Shown in pieces: positions 12,404-25,400 of a stretch of DNA of 64,000 bases (its first letter is position 1; every line of letters starts with the position of its first letter). The stretch is taken from NCBI GenBank assembly GCA_911728455.2, contig OU452226.1, positions 13,161,938-13,225,937 on the forward strand, written 5' to 3'. The notes under the pieces were generated by a model, which did no database searches, had not been told where the DNA came from, and was given only the letters and a program-made list of their open reading frames with translations. The stretch comes from Marthasterias glacialis (Eukaryota > Echinodermata > Asteroidea > Forcipulatida > Asteriidae). The translations under genes were made by a program, and so were the position numbers.

Positions 12404-13366
12404 GACTTTGAAAGCGAAGCCAAGGATTCCGGGTCCGAGCGTATAAAACAACCACGAGTTACACGCCAGTAGCCCCCCCCCCCCCCTATACGCGTGATGC
12501 TGGATATAACTTATCGCTTTTTTCGTATAGAGTTTGTTAATTTTGTCGAGCCACGAGAAGGGCAATTTTTAGCTTAACAATAACGGTTACTTGACTTGAA
12601 GCTTGAGTGCGAACTGCCCTAAAGATAATATTAATGATTGACTTGAAATTTGTTGATTCATCCTGCCAGAACTTGAGAATAACATTACAGGCCTACCCAC
12701 CCACCCCCCTTCCCCCCGGCAGAAGGTTTGAACAACATCCTGCAATACTGTAGGCCTATACACTGTTTTCCACGGCATTCGGGTGGAAAGGAACGTCCTA
12801 CTTTTACTATAACAACTATAATTAATGTTCAAAGTTTTCCCTTTCTGTTCAACTCAGAATAATGCATTGCTAGGTATGTACAAGACGACTAGGGTGATGC
12901 GGGCCTTATCCCCGTTGTGTGCTTCTTTTGCATATTTCTCCGCGCTTCACGAATTGTGTCGATTTCATGACAAGACAGTTTTCTCATAACCTTTTCTCAT
13001 TGATATTTGTAAGACAATTTTGTGGAGTATTATCATTTTTATGTCAAGTTTTGAATGGTTAAGGTTACACTTTTTGCAAACTATTTTCTTTTACTAAACA
13101 CTACGTATGCATGATGGTCAAAACAAGTGTGTGGTTTGATTGGACAATTAATACCTCATTTGCATACTGAACAAACAACTACCTTATTTGGTCATGGCGA
13201 AAATGTCACGCCATGTAATGTTAACTAACAATATTCCCGCCAACACCTATTGGTTCTGACATGGTAGGCCTGCTCTCACCAGCTGCTTTGCTGTTTGGTA
13301 ATGTTTTACTGTTAAAGAACCCTTCGGTTTACTATTAGCTCACTGAGTGAAAGTAAAGTTTATTTT
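12404..13366 (+). repeat. Tandem segmental duplication, unit 1
   Basis: It begins GGACTTTGAAAGCGAAGC and ends near GAAAGTAAAGTTTAT. Most of it aligns with 13387-14065, including CCACGAGTTACACGCC, CTTGAGTGCGAACTGCCCTA and ACCTCATTTGCATACTGA. Unit 1 carries about 265 bp (12833-13098) absent from unit 2. Both units keep an inverted CCAAT box, an ATTTGCAT octamer (13158-13165) and TTCCCGCC (13234-13241). Confidence 0.85.
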
Positions 13367-13386
13367 TATTTTATCATCTCTTGGTA

Positions 13387-14065
13387 GACTTTGGAAGTGA
13401 AGCAAGGATGTGCTCCGGGTCCGAGCGTTAAAAAACAACCACGAGTTACACGCCATTAGGCCCCATACGCATGATGCAGGATATCACTCGAACGCTTTTT
13501 TTCGTAGTTTGTTAATTTTTTGCGAGTCATGGGTGGGCCAATTTTAGCTTATGACTTGAAGCTTGAGTGCGAACTGCCCTAAAGGTAATGTTAATGATTG
13601 ACTTGGGAGTTGTTGATTCCTACAGACTGGAACTTGAGAATAACATTACAGGCATACCCCTCCCCCGGCAGAAGGTTTGAACAATATCCTGCTAATTAAT
13701 TAAACACCACTTACCACAAGTTAGTGTAGGTCTTCTGTTTTGGTCCACGGCATTCGGGCAGCTACAGTGAAAAGGAACATCCTACTCTGAAAGTTTGCAA
13801 TTTACTACAGCTATAATTAATGTTCACACGTACGCATGATGGTCAAAACAAGTGTGCGGCTTGATTGGACAATTAATACCTCATTTGCATACTGACCAAA
13901 CAATTTACCTTATTTGGTCAGGGCGAAAATGTCACGCCATGTCATGTTAACAAACAATATTCCCGCCAATGGTTTTGACCTGGTAGGCATACTCTCACTA
14001 GCTCTAGCTGTTTGGTGATGTTTTACTGTACCTGAGTGAAACTTGAAAGTAAAGTTTATGATTAT
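13387..14065 (+). repeat. Tandem segmental duplication, unit 2
   Basis: Diverged direct copy of 12404-13366, separated from it by about 20 bp and shortened by one internal gap. The conserved motif order is ATTGG (13864-13868), ATTTGCAT (13883-13890) and TTCCCGCC (13960-13967). It ends about 570 bp upstream of the SPRING1 start codon, so it may form part of that gene's upstream control region (inference). Confidence 0.85.
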
Positions 14066-14514
14066 TTTGTTTTCTATTCAAATAAAAGAGAAAACAAGCG
14101 TCGATAATTATACGTTTTTGTTGGTAATGTTAGTGTGCACTGCATGCTACGGCCCGATTTTTTTATTTTTTTTATTTTAATGTTTCTTGCCCAAAATAAA
14201 AACATAATAATATTTATTTATATAATGATAAGAAATTAGTAGGGCCTACTCAAAATTGCTCTATGTTTGCTCTATACCATAGTAGGCACAGGCCTAACCT
14301 ATTTGTTGTTTGCATTAATTTTTTTTAAATCAAACAAGTGGTATCGGTCTGTGTAAAATGTTGTAATGTTCCCCGGCAATGATTGTGCTCGAATTGTTGT
14401 ACTCAAATTCAGCCGTTGTTTTCGGCGCGGCTTCACCGACTTTTAACGATGGGGGCCGTTTTTCTGCTGGTAATCTTATATACCGCCCTCAACGACTCAT
14501 TGCTGTTAGTGAAG

Positions 14515-14538
14515 ATGACATCATCCAAATGATGTCAT
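14515..14538. promoter_or_regulatory. Perfect palindrome with two CRE/ATF-like half-motifs
   Basis: ATGACATCAT and ATGATGTCAT are exact 10-bp reverse complements with a 4-bp CCAA spacer. They lie 100 bp upstream of the SPRING1 ATG and 32 bp downstream of TATATAC (about 14478). TGACATCA resembles ATF/CREB-type sites. Promoter function is inferred from position only. Confidence 0.45.
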
Positions 14539-14637
14539 TATCATATCAGAATTCATGAACTGTGTTTTGCTTGGGCAGATGTCGAAAATGATCGTGAAAT
14601 TTTCTCTGTTTCACACGGTCAATCGTCAAGAAGTCTC

Positions 14638-17600
14638 ATGTTTCCGGCAAGATTTTTGCGTCGACGTTGGGTGTTGGCGGTGATATTCTTTTTTTCGTTG
14701 GGTTACTTCATAAATAGTACATTTAATCAGGTAACTATCGTGACAGAAATGTTGTGTTTGTTTGTATTGGTTTTGTTTTTTTACATAGCTAGCTAGCACA
14801 GCAGTTCCAGGGCAGAAGCATCAGAGCACAGAGGAATGTCAGACAAGTCGACGGTCAGACAAATCGACTGGGGACAAATCGTCCGTTGAGACAAGTCGAC
14901 AGTTCAGACAACTCGACGGTTGAGACAAGTCGACTTGGCAGTTGAGACAAGTCGATGGTTAGACTGTCAGAAAGTCCGACCGCTTTTCTTAATTTCCTTT
15001 TTGGAGGGGGAAAGGGAAATCTGTAACCGTTGAGAATGTCATCTGTTGATGTTCAGACAACCGACCGGCTCTGATGATAGAACCCGAACTACCGACCGTA
15101 TTTACAGTACCGTAACTAATTCATATTCATCTTGAAATGTATCATTTCATTGGTGATTGGTGAAGGAAATGCAGTAGCATACTATGTATAATGCTATATA
15201 AATGTAGACCCACCAGACCAGTAACTGGGGCGCTGTACTCATTTTTTTTTTTTTTTGACTTGTCAGCCCAGTCACTGCTTGGTCTACTGCTATAATAAAT
15301 ACTAATTTTAAATCAGTAGAATATAATCATGTGGGGGATTTTCTGTAAATAATGGTAAGGCATGTCTGGGAACAAAAGTTTCAGATTTGTGTCTGGAAAT
15401 TGTTTAAATTGCATGTCTCACTTTTCATTATTTGTTATTTATTATTTTGAAATCGCGGGCTTCCTGGCATATATGCATTTCTTCTACCTGCGATACTGTT
15501 CTTCATAGCCACAGTTGAAACAGAAGGTTTCATTGGTTGACTTATGAGTAAGCGGGGTGCAACGCGAGAGCATCAGACTGGGATAAAAGAAAACAATTGA
15601 CCACTTATTGGCTACACAAAATACATGTCTAAGTGGATGTTTAATCAGAGGAATATTGTCAGATTGGGCGTCATATCATTGTGTGGGGACCCATTCCATC
15701 AGCCAGCTACATACAACTGCATGGGGGTAGGCCAACATAAACTGTGTGACTATACCCTTGGCTTTACCGCTGTCTGATGATTTTGAACTTGAAAATGTGT
15801 GATGCAGAGCCTTTTTTGTGTAAATAATGAAATCTTTTGTAATTTTCGACAGTACATTTTAGAGCATGCGGGCAGTGGGTGCAAATCTGTACATGTAATG
15901 GTCATTTAAGGTTTTTTGACATGCTTGATGATTTGTTGAACTCGGAAATATAGTTTAAATATACTGTGTAATACTGTCCTAATGACACTTACTCCAACGT
16001 AACACGCAACTTCGGTCTGCCACGCTTGCCATTTTGGGAGTCAAATTGCCCATAAAAATATGGTAAGCGTGTAAACGCTGCGTAGCCTAATTAAAAGGCA
16101 CACTACTATTGTTTAACAAATACTTTAAAAAGAGTTTAAAGTTATGATATTTTTTTTGGGGGGGGATTCACAATGATATCTCATGATTAACTCACTTGCA
16201 TCTACGTAAAGGAAAAACCATGACATGACTTTTTAAAGTATTAACTAGGAAAAAGTTGACCTTGGGCCAAACTAGAGTTTTTGCATTACTTGGAGATAAT
16301 CATACTTTTTGTTTCAATTAGGCCGTCCCGATTGGTGTGATCAGTGACAGATTTGAGGACCTCCCACACACAACTCTGCAGCTTCAATTGAGGTCACGTG
16401 TTGAGATTGTTGACAAAAACAACTCGTCGTCCTGCCTTAACTCAAAACAAGGGCACACCTTAGTTGTTGACAATAGAGGTGAGTGATGAGTGATCTGTCA
16501 CACAAAGGTTTTTAAAGGAATGGAAACCGTCAATAACTGTTTCATTCTAATTTTTTCATTTATATTGTGCTTAATATGTTGAAAGTTATGTGGCATCCGT
16601 TTTGCTTTACTGGTTAGCAGTGGCAATGAAATACAAATTTCCAAGGGCAGCTTTGTAAACAGAAAACAGAGTGCTCCCCATGCACAAGCTAGCGTATTGG
16701 GTCGATACGCATTGAATTACGGGCTGACACGCTGGAATTACGGCCGATATGCAAAAATAAGAAATAAATAAAACATTAAATAATCCATTTTAAATGATCC
16801 AGATTTCACAATCTGACAATAGATCTTTTCAAACCAAATATAAACATCAAATAAAAACATTCCAAGGACCTGGTTTCAATTCAGCGTGCTTCGGCCACAC
16901 TTTCAAAATTTGGGTCCAAAATGCCCCACAGTTTTGACAAATCCTGTGGAGAACCCTGGAATATATATCTGCTCACTGCTTAGAGGCTTTATGAGATTTG
17001 ACCTAAACATCACTCTTCTATGTGTCTCTTTCTTTTGTCATCTGCAGGTTTTGTGTGTCCAAGGAAAGCTGTTCTGGTCAACAACTGCTGCGACCCTGAG
17101 TCCGAGTCTTCAGTACTTTACTCTTGCAGCTCCTGCCGAGACGACACCAACTGCTGCTCGATTTATGAGGACTGTGTGTCCTGCTGTATGCATCCTGAGA
17201 AGGTAAGTTTAGGGTTTATTGGTTTCTTGTTGGTACATGTTGTTTGTAGCACAGGTGTTTTTGCTACGAATGCACTGTGCCTCCAACATACACGGTACAG
17301 TATGTGTTTGTGTTGTAAAGGGCCTTGTCACACAGGGCAACTTTTACTGGCAACATGGAGGCAACCAACTGCACCACATGCAAAAGAAACACTTTGTTAG
17401 CACAGGAGTTATTTTTCTAACAATTTCTTACAATCCTCAAGAAAATCTGGTGAAAATTGAAATGTGAATGCCTTTTCTTCTTGGAGATTGCCTGGAACTG
17501 GTTGCCTGTACACTGCCTTGTGTGACATGGTCCTATAGTACATTACCATGTTTCAGTTTTACTGCTTATAGACAAGGCTGTACATTTGTTATACATGTAG

Positions 17601-18725
17601 CAATCCCCTCTATTGATCGCTTATTGTCAGTTGGATTTACATTCCATTTCCAAGATTTCCTGTGGCCTCTGTGGTCATACACCACAGGGGTTGGAGATGT
17701 AAGATCCATCCTTGCTCCCATCAAAGCCTTTCAACTGTTTCTTTTCTTACAGGAGGCATTACTTCAAGGTGTTCTAGGTAAGGCTAGCAACACCTTAAAG
17801 CTGCTGCTAAAGGCTGTCACGAATCACTACGAGCTTTGCCTAACCAAGTGCCGTACTTCTTCTGAGGTATGTCTAACCAGCAAAGATCAAATCTCTTTCC
17901 AGTTGTATCATAGAAATAGAGCCCTGAGAAGGGCTAGCCTTGGAGAAGGGCTCTAAGACCAATTAATCCCGCAATTTCTTTTTAATAACTTCACCTATAA
18001 ATGTCTACAGCGGGACACAAAGTGCCCTCTAGGTCAGCAGTATCCAAGTTTTATTTCTTTGGATTGTTTCTAGCCCTAGATATACATGATATGGGACTCT
18101 TCTTCTGTGCTGTACACAGATACAAAGTCCTTGATGTGAGGGCCCATTTCCGGGGCGGAAAAATTTTAGAGCTCCATAATTCAAAACTTACCTGTAAGAA
18201 GCTACTAGTCTCACCGGATTAACATTCCATGGCTGCATGCAATTTTGGTTGGTGGGTTTTGGATGTCAGATATGCCTCATAAATCCATCATTTTCGGGAA
18301 ATAATTCAGCTCTCAACGCTAAAAAGTTTATGTTTTGTTCGGTCTCTCAAACATGCATTCCTTGGGTATGCGTACCTAGCGTGTTGGCACAGGGGTGTTG
18401 CGCGTATTTTGTCCATATGTATAGCACTGTGAGGTCAGTGTACGTTAATGCGCAAACACAAGCATACTAGGTTTGCGCGATGAACTGTGTTTGAAGTTTG
18501 CAGAAATGTTGGGGCTGAGTTATTTCTTTGGTTTCTTCCTCATGCAGCTAACTCTTTCAACTCAAATGTCAGTAATTACACATATGATGTACTATGTTTA
18601 ATCAAAACTAAGTCAGTTTGTTTTTTACTTTCTTCCAGAGCGTACAACACGAAAATACATACAGAGATCCAATTGGCAAACACTGCTACGGACAGAGCCC
18701 CCCTAAACTTCTGCCACCTGGATAA
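14638..18725 (+). CDS. SPRING1: SREBP regulating gene protein (SPRING)
   Basis: Five exons join in phase: 14638-14730, 16322-16478, 17048-17202, 17753-17866 and 18639-18725, giving 201 residues (about 205 in human). The start [15 protein letters not shown] precedes one hydrophobic segment (about residues 11-25), a type II membrane anchor. The Cys-rich lumenal part has NNCC, YSCSSC, NCC and CVSCC, then [13 protein letters not shown], and the last exon encodes [17 protein letters not shown], near-identical to my memory of the vertebrate protein. SPRING is a Golgi glycoprotein that supports site-1 protease and SCAP/SREBP signalling, hence sterol synthesis. Other ATGs just upstream (14579 and 14588) are out of frame. 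Intron 1 carries a satellite array and intron 3 a mobile element. Identification is firm. Confidence 0.95.
14838..14975 (+). repeat. Degenerate short tandem array, core ACAAGTCGAC
   Basis: About seven units of 16-22 bp, each close to CAGACAAGTCGACGGTTG, lie in SPRING1 intron 1 from just after 14835. Each unit carries GTCGAC or a one-base variant such as ATCGAC or CTCGAC. Confidence 0.8.
15204..15290. mobile_element. Degraded copy of the CCAGTAACTGGGGCGC hairpin element
   Basis: AGACCAGTAACTGGGGCGCT followed by GTACTC matches the left arm of the intact hairpin at 52300-52421. The right arm is decayed (CAGCCCAGTCACTGCTTGGT) and a poly-T run fills the centre. It lies in SPRING1 intron 1. Confidence 0.6.
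15990..16110. mobile_element. CCATTTTGG-family repeat, copy 2
   Basis: The stretch CTTGCCATTTTGGGAGTCAA, followed by GTAAACGCTGCGTAGCC and AGGCACACTAC, resembles the copies at 5563 and 62520. It lies in SPRING1 intron 1 and is incomplete. Confidence 0.45.
17320..17533. mobile_element. Inverted-repeat element, TTGTCACACAGGGCAAC family, copy 1
   Basis: It begins GGCCTTGTCACACAGGGCAA and ends TTGTGTGACATGGTCC, which are inverted termini. The centre includes GCACCACATGCAAAAGAAAC and CTTGGAGATTGCCTGGAACT. A second copy with the same order is at 43028-43219. It sits in SPRING1 intron 3. Confidence 0.65.
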
Positions 18726-19422
18726 AGCATGTGTTATCACCAACACACAGAGGAACCGAAAGGAAACTAGAGGCCAAGGCACCTCTGCAGAAAGAATCCC
18801 CAACACCCCCCGTTCTGCCCCTTGGATAAAACGTGCCTTTAACACACCGAAGACCGGAGAGGATTCCAGAGGGAGAACATTTATTTTGGTTGGCGGCTTT
18901 CTTCTAAGCAATACCACTGACAAGGAGATTCAACTTTGCTGGTGATGGGACTGGTTAGCTTGGTTAGTGGTACCTGTATATCTGTAATCAACAAACCTGC
19001 CAAACTTGATATGTACACGCTGGAAATCGCTTGAAGGAAATACTTGATCAAAGTATTTTGTGCATACCTGACGGATGGTCACAGCCATTCAACTGTGAAT
19101 GTTTCGCAGTTGCTGCTAACTTAGATGTAGATGAACTGTCGTACTGCATTTAAATAAGGTCCCAGAACTACATGTTACTGAACATCGGATCATGTATCTT
19201 TACTGTTTTGGTAACTTATTCCATGTATTCAGGTTGAGATAAAACTGTTCGAATGCTTTGCATGACATGTGCAATATTCTGTGGAACTGCTACTTAAGAA
19301 CTTAAACCATTATTTTTGGATTTAAAAGACAACAATTTATCATTATAAATCCTGTAATTGTACTACTGTAACTCCTGAAAGGAGTGGATGAGTGCCAAAG
19401 TATTTTGGTCGTCGAATTTGAA
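18726..19422 (+). other. SPRING1 3' UTR and upstream region of the TBC gene
   Basis: The 697-bp gap between the SPRING1 stop and the next coding start has no clear AATAAA and no protein-like frame. An in-frame TAA at 19369-19371 lies shortly before the first TBC-gene coding exon, which supports a start within that exon. Confidence 0.5.
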
Positions 19423-22400
19423 ATGGAGGGCAAAACTGGATTGACCTTGCCACAAGGGCTTTCTGAGCACAGTAGACATCAGCCTTTCAACTTGCACTGG
19501 TTGGATTCTGCATTGCATGAGACGCTTTTACCAGGGTCACCATGGGAAAAGGTCAGTCATGTGACCTCATCTCTTTGTTTCTACTCACATCTTTGATACT
19601 CTTGTCTGTTTGTTGTTCGAAAGTTTCTTTAGCACTGGTATTTGCTGTTTAAAAATAGATATATTTCCAACTGGATGTAGTGGGAAGATGTAAAATATTT
19701 ATATTTTTCAAGGAAAATAGAAATTGACATATAGCAAACTTTAGGGGGATTTGTTTGTTTTACTTGAAACGTGTGATATATTATGTCTCAGAAGTTAGAA
19801 TTTGTCAATAATCTTCCACAAAGAAACTGTTGTCTGTGAAATACAGGCATAGAAAATATCGGTAGCAGTTGATGAACATTTGGGCCCTATTTGAAACCAT
19901 GGTTTCCGACATGGCTTCCTCCGGCTTAGGCTCCATCAGCTATTTTGAAAACATGGGCTTTTGGTAGGTGGCTTCAAACAGGAGGATGGATACTAAGCCA
20001 AAGCCGAAGCTGTGGTTTTGAAAAAGCCAACATGTAGGTAAACCCAGGATTGAACTTCAAGCTTACAACCATGTACTGTACAGTGTGTGGTAGTGAGTGA
20101 TCAGTCAGTGTCCAACTATGCTATATATTGTCTTCATTCCATCTCTCTGTACTAACAGACCTCACAATTTCTAACTTAAATCGTTCCAGTAGATTTCACT
20201 GTTGCTAAAAAAAGTTGATTCTTTAATTAAGCCTGGTTCATATTTCACGCAAAAGCGAATGCAAAGCATATTTTGGTGACGCAGTAATTCAGTACGTGCT
20301 GTTTCTCAATTGTGACAGACAGTGTAAGAAAATTCGCTTCACTGTCGAAATTCGCGTGAAGTATGAACCGGGCTTCAGTTTGTCACTTCATGTTTGTTAC
20401 ACATGTACACGTACACATACTTGCCTTTGTATGTTTGTCATGCCTACATGTAGATGTACTGTTTTATAATGTTTTTGGATTCCATTTGAGGTGAGAGATT
20501 TAACAATTTTAAACCCAACATGAACATTTGGCTGTAAAACCCAACCTGTATTGTTGTTAAACCACTCCTGGTTATCCAACTAAAACTTAACACATTAACC
20601 CTTCCCTTTATACCCCAGGCGTCTTTTATTTGAAAGAAAAATCAATAAGAAATGGGTCATTACTTACTTTGCTGTAAAACAATATCCTCAAGGTGATACT
20701 AGAGTTTGTAAAATAAGCCTTTGAACAAGAGCTTTCTTTTATAAAAATGTGTGCTTCATGCTCGAGTAGTCAAACAATACTACCAGCGGTTGTTTTTATT
20801 AATGTCAAAACAATTCGGTAACCAGAGGGTTAATGTGCATAAATATTACTACGTTCCATGATAAGTGGTTTATTTGGACATGATGCAGTACTCAATCCAT
20901 CAAACTCATGTTGAGTTGAGAGTTTGGCTTTTGGAGAAATTCAGGTACATAGTACCCCTAAAGCTTTGTTGAAATTATGGTTTGATATTGAATTATTAAC
21001 GAATAAATACACGTACATTTAATCTATACATGTGCATCGTGCATGTGGAAAACAGAATAAAACATGTTCTACAGTTTTGTTTGTACTTACACTCCTGTTG
21101 TGTTTTGTGATCTTTTTGTGTAGTGCAGAACATTCCGTAAAGGGGCTGTGTCGTCACGATTATGGGAGGCCTGTGGCTGTGCATGGAAAGATGAACTCTC
21201 ACCCAGATACTGCACACATGCGTGCTTGCGGTCAAATCACAAAGGGTGCCGTCCTTGTCAAACTGTGATGTGACTGTTGGCGCACACTAGCACATATTAA
21301 CTGGGTTATTCCATTTACTGCTATAATCATGACGACACGGCCCCTTTAAACTTTGCTGCAGGAAACTACATGCATGCGCTTACTTAAAGCATTTTTTAAC
21401 CAACTGTAGATTTGGCCATTTGGCAGTTTGGTTGAGTGAATTACGTGTACATTTTCTACATTGTATTGTAATTCGGCGATGAAATTTATAAGGTCAGCAG
21501 ACACAATTTACGAAAAATCACCAAATTTAATTTGACCCTGGAGCCCCTCTTTAAAGGCATGGTAAACCTTTGGTACTTGGAACCGTACATTTGTCTCAAT
21601 CCTATATAATTGTAGATACATATACCATAAAATTAACCTCTGAAAATTTCGTTTTAAAAGATGTTGGCGTTCTTGAGATATCGGCGAAAATCTGGATCCA
21701 GAAGTGCTGAAACTGCATGTTTTTCATTACATGAAAAAGGCTTCATGCCTGAAGCCTTTCTCAGATTCAAATATTTCAACTCTTTTTCAAAAACTACGTT
21801 ACTTCAAAGGGAGTTGTTTCTCACAATGTTTTATACTATCAACAGCTCTCCGTTGCTCCTAGTCCTTACCAAGTAAGTTTTTATGGTCATTTATTTTTGG
21901 AGTAATTACCAAAAGTATCCCCTGCCTTTAACTGTTGATTTTTAAGTTTGTAAATGTTGGCAGATTTTGTTATTCTCTTTGAGAAAATGAAAGAAGCAAA
22001 TAGTTATTTTTGAGAGCCCTATCTCCACCGTGCCAGAACTTGGAATCTGATTTGACTAGACTGTACCCTTGTGATACATGTAGGTGCATGCTTGTGTCAG
22101 CGAGAAACTAGCGCAGAGTCTTGAGTCGGACCTTTCTGCTGATGGTGACGGCAAACAGGTGATCATGCAGCTTCTTGGACCGCTGTTCATCAATCGCTTC
22201 ATGGACAATGTGCTGCAAAATGAAAATTTCCAGGTGGGTTGGTCTTTGTATTGATCTTCGATGAAACCCACTATTGTTTTCTGTCTGTGTGGGTTTGTGG
22301 TATTGGTCCCCTAATTTATAGTACAGGTCGACTATAGAGGTATTTAAGTAGTAGTGTTATTTATTTGGCCAAAAATTCCAACAAACGTACAAGAATATAA

Positions 22401-25400
22401 GGAATTAATATGTGTGTAAGTTGTACATTCAAATATTGAGAAGAGTAGAACAAGTGTAAACCAAACATAGGTAAAGGAAGGTCAAGGGTAAATAATTTTA
22501 TGTAGTTTTTTCAAACTGATGTCCTCCACAAGGCTCTCTTGTACTTGAACAAGAGAGTTTTTAAATTGCAAGGATGAGTGTCAACATTCATGTTCACTAA
22601 AGTTTCCACATTGCCGACATGTATTGTACATGTCCATACACTATGTGTGAAATGCCTCTGTTGCCTTGGTCTTAGCCTTGGTGCTCCTTTAAAAATTTCC
22701 CGTAGACTTGAGATTTCGCAATTGAAGTGCCCTTTGACATGTTTGAAAATATAAAAGGCCATACTGCTTCAAAGATGAAATTCAAGGCCTGCCACTTAAT
22801 CACATACTGAAATCCACTATTTGTTAAGGATCCTACCGACATGAATGAGATTGATGCTGAGGCAAAGAAAAGCCACCATCGCTCTACGCAGCTCCTCGTC
22901 CGTGAGAAATTAGACCAAACACTCAAAGAACTCGGATATATCCCTCCGCCATCCAGTAGTACCTCATCCACACCGTTACCCCAGGGGCAGACAGATGAAC
23001 GGGACCAGGGAATGACGGAAATGGATGCGTTCCTTGATTACGCAAGGAAAATCTTCAAGAACGGGTTGGAAAGGGAACTAGTGATCATGGAGAGATCCAC
23101 AGCTAAGAAAGGTAACCATTGAACATGTAGAGTAGGTGTATAATGCTGTTTTGGATTAAGCCAGTTTCATTGTGTACCGTCTTTGTGGAAAATGTACTCA
23201 GGTTGGTTTGGACAGGTCCTAATGGATTTCAAGATTTAATGTTTTCTCCAAAAGATAATTTTTTAAGGCTGAATTGTTTCTTGGGGTGTTTCCAGTGAGG
23301 ATTTTGATGACAATTGGCACAAACTTCAGGTCATTATCAACAGTGTACAATTTTTTACACATACATGTAACACAAGGGCTTTTTCCAAACCTCACCTTAG
23401 GCTCCTCTTCTGGCTCCAGGCTCCATTTGATGTTTGAACCATTATGCAAACTCCACACTCCTCAAAATAATGATAATAATAATATGCAATAGCACTTCAT
23501 CACACCCGATGGGCATCTCAAAGTGCTCAGTATTATTATTATTTTTTTTTCCTGCAAGGTATGCGGAGCTATGTTTTTGAAGTATGAGACATGCTCCTTT
23601 ACATCTATAGCATGGCACCATGTAACGGTTTACAAGGTGCTGTGGCGCAATCTGCAGCCGATCAAACCAGGAACACCGGGGTGAACCCCTTCTCTTTTCA
23701 ATAAGTGCACTGCGTTCTTTTACATGCATCCGAAGGACGTAGCAATAATGGTTAAGTGTCTTGCTTAAGGACACAACTGTCACGACCGGGACTCCAACCC
23801 ACACTCTGCTGATCAGAAACACTAGAGCTTGAGTCTGGTGTTCTTATTCGCTCGGCCACGACATGCCACAAATTGATGATAGAGCTCAAGCTGGAGCCGG
23901 AACCAGAGCCAGAGCCCAAGGCGAGGTGAAAAAGGGCCTTATGATTATGTGCTGGGCTTTTTGTTAAGAAAAAGACTCCCTAAACCGGCAAATAAACTGC
24001 TACTGCTCTGAATTACCAAGATGACATTTGCATCATACTTTTGTCACTTTCAGCCAATTCGGAGGAATCAAAGGGGCCAAAGCTCTCCAGCCGCACCAGT
24101 GATCATCTCGGTAAATCCTTGCATGCAATTCTCCAGCGCGACCCGAGTCGACTCGATGAAGTCTGCCGTCGAATTTCAGGGCAGCAACTACCAGAGACAT
24201 TGCGTGGTTACTTATGGGCTGAGATTCTTCTGAGAATGGTGGATGATGGAGCAGGAAATAGAGACAAGTGAGAGATTTCAGAATAATCCATCACAAGGTT
24301 AAAAATTTCAAGCTTGGGATTTTGTTTAATTGGTATTGTAGGGAAAGTGTGAGGACCTGGTCTTCATTGCATATTGATGACTGGGTTGAGTGCTGGCCGC
24401 TGCCAATGGATTGAGCCAAAGACCCCCAACCAAGGTCATTACCAAGCGGTGAATACCAAGTCATCACACTGTTATTCCCAATAATAAATACCTATTTAAC
24501 AAGCAAAAAAAAGTGTAAAATTGCACTGAAATTGTGACTTTGCTTTTGGTGATTTAGACTTTTTGCACTCATGTTCAAGGGCTGTATCTTTAGGTACCGA
24601 GTCTCTTGCACAGGAATTAATAAAGTATTTTTGAGAACGAGACTATGAGCTCTGGAAAAATTAACAATCATGATTTAAATACTTGGTGTTCTGCTTCAAT
24701 ACGCATGAGGTTGATTTGTACAATTTAAACATGGATGTGCGCAACAGCTTACCAAAATAGACCGATCCATTAAGCCCCGCCCCTAAACATATAGACCAAT
24801 CACAGCATTGGCTACATCTTCACTGTACACGTGGGCAGCACAATGTGCGTATCTTCAATGCCACACTGCATGACATGAACGCGCATGCTATTAGTACACA
24901 CACACATGCTTACATTTTCTAACAGGATTTTAATCGTGTCGGACTCGTGTTGGACTTTTCTTGGTGTAGCCAAGACTGTGATTGGTCAACACGTAAAGGG
25001 TGGGGCTTAATGGATCGGTCTATTGATGCATGGGCCCTTTTCAAAACCACAGCTTGGGCTTGGGCTCCATCAGTAATTTTGAAAAAGTATACTTTCGATA
25101 CAAGACTTCAAACAGGCGGACAGGACCTAAGCTGCAGCTGAAGCCTAAGCATTGGTTCAAAATGGCCATACTCTACATAAACTCTCTGTGGTATTTATGA
25201 CCAAAAGTAAAATTTGCATGATTCTAAATGAATTAGGCCTATTTTGTAAGAAAATTCCCCATACGATTAACTGCCCAAAGTTATAACCTATACCATGAAC
25301 ACAGTCATATCTGACTGAAAGCTGACAAATGTAACTCATTTTTCACTCAGACCTTCTGAGAAGATGACCCGTAAGAAGTTCGCCAAAGCCGTGTCAAAGG

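Larger units (their letters stand above)
8192..14637. other. Long intergenic region without a recognisable gene
   Basis: About 6.4 kb between the divergent minus-strand gene and SPRING1. It holds a long hairpin (9528-9668), an ATT microsatellite (10921-10973), a dense field of TAGGCCTA words (8.4-14.3 kb), a poly-C run (12473-12486), a tandem duplication (12404-14065) and the presumed SPRING1 promoter. Open frames here are short and show no protein-like pattern. Confidence 0.6.

Noticed and set aside
17468-17956. 162-codon plus-strand frame over SPRING1 exon 4
   Set aside because: It reads exon 4 in the wrong frame and runs through both flanking introns.
18487-18945. 152-codon plus-strand frame over the last SPRING1 exon
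   Set aside because: The phase set by the splice junction gives the [17 protein letters not shown] frame instead; this one is out of phase.
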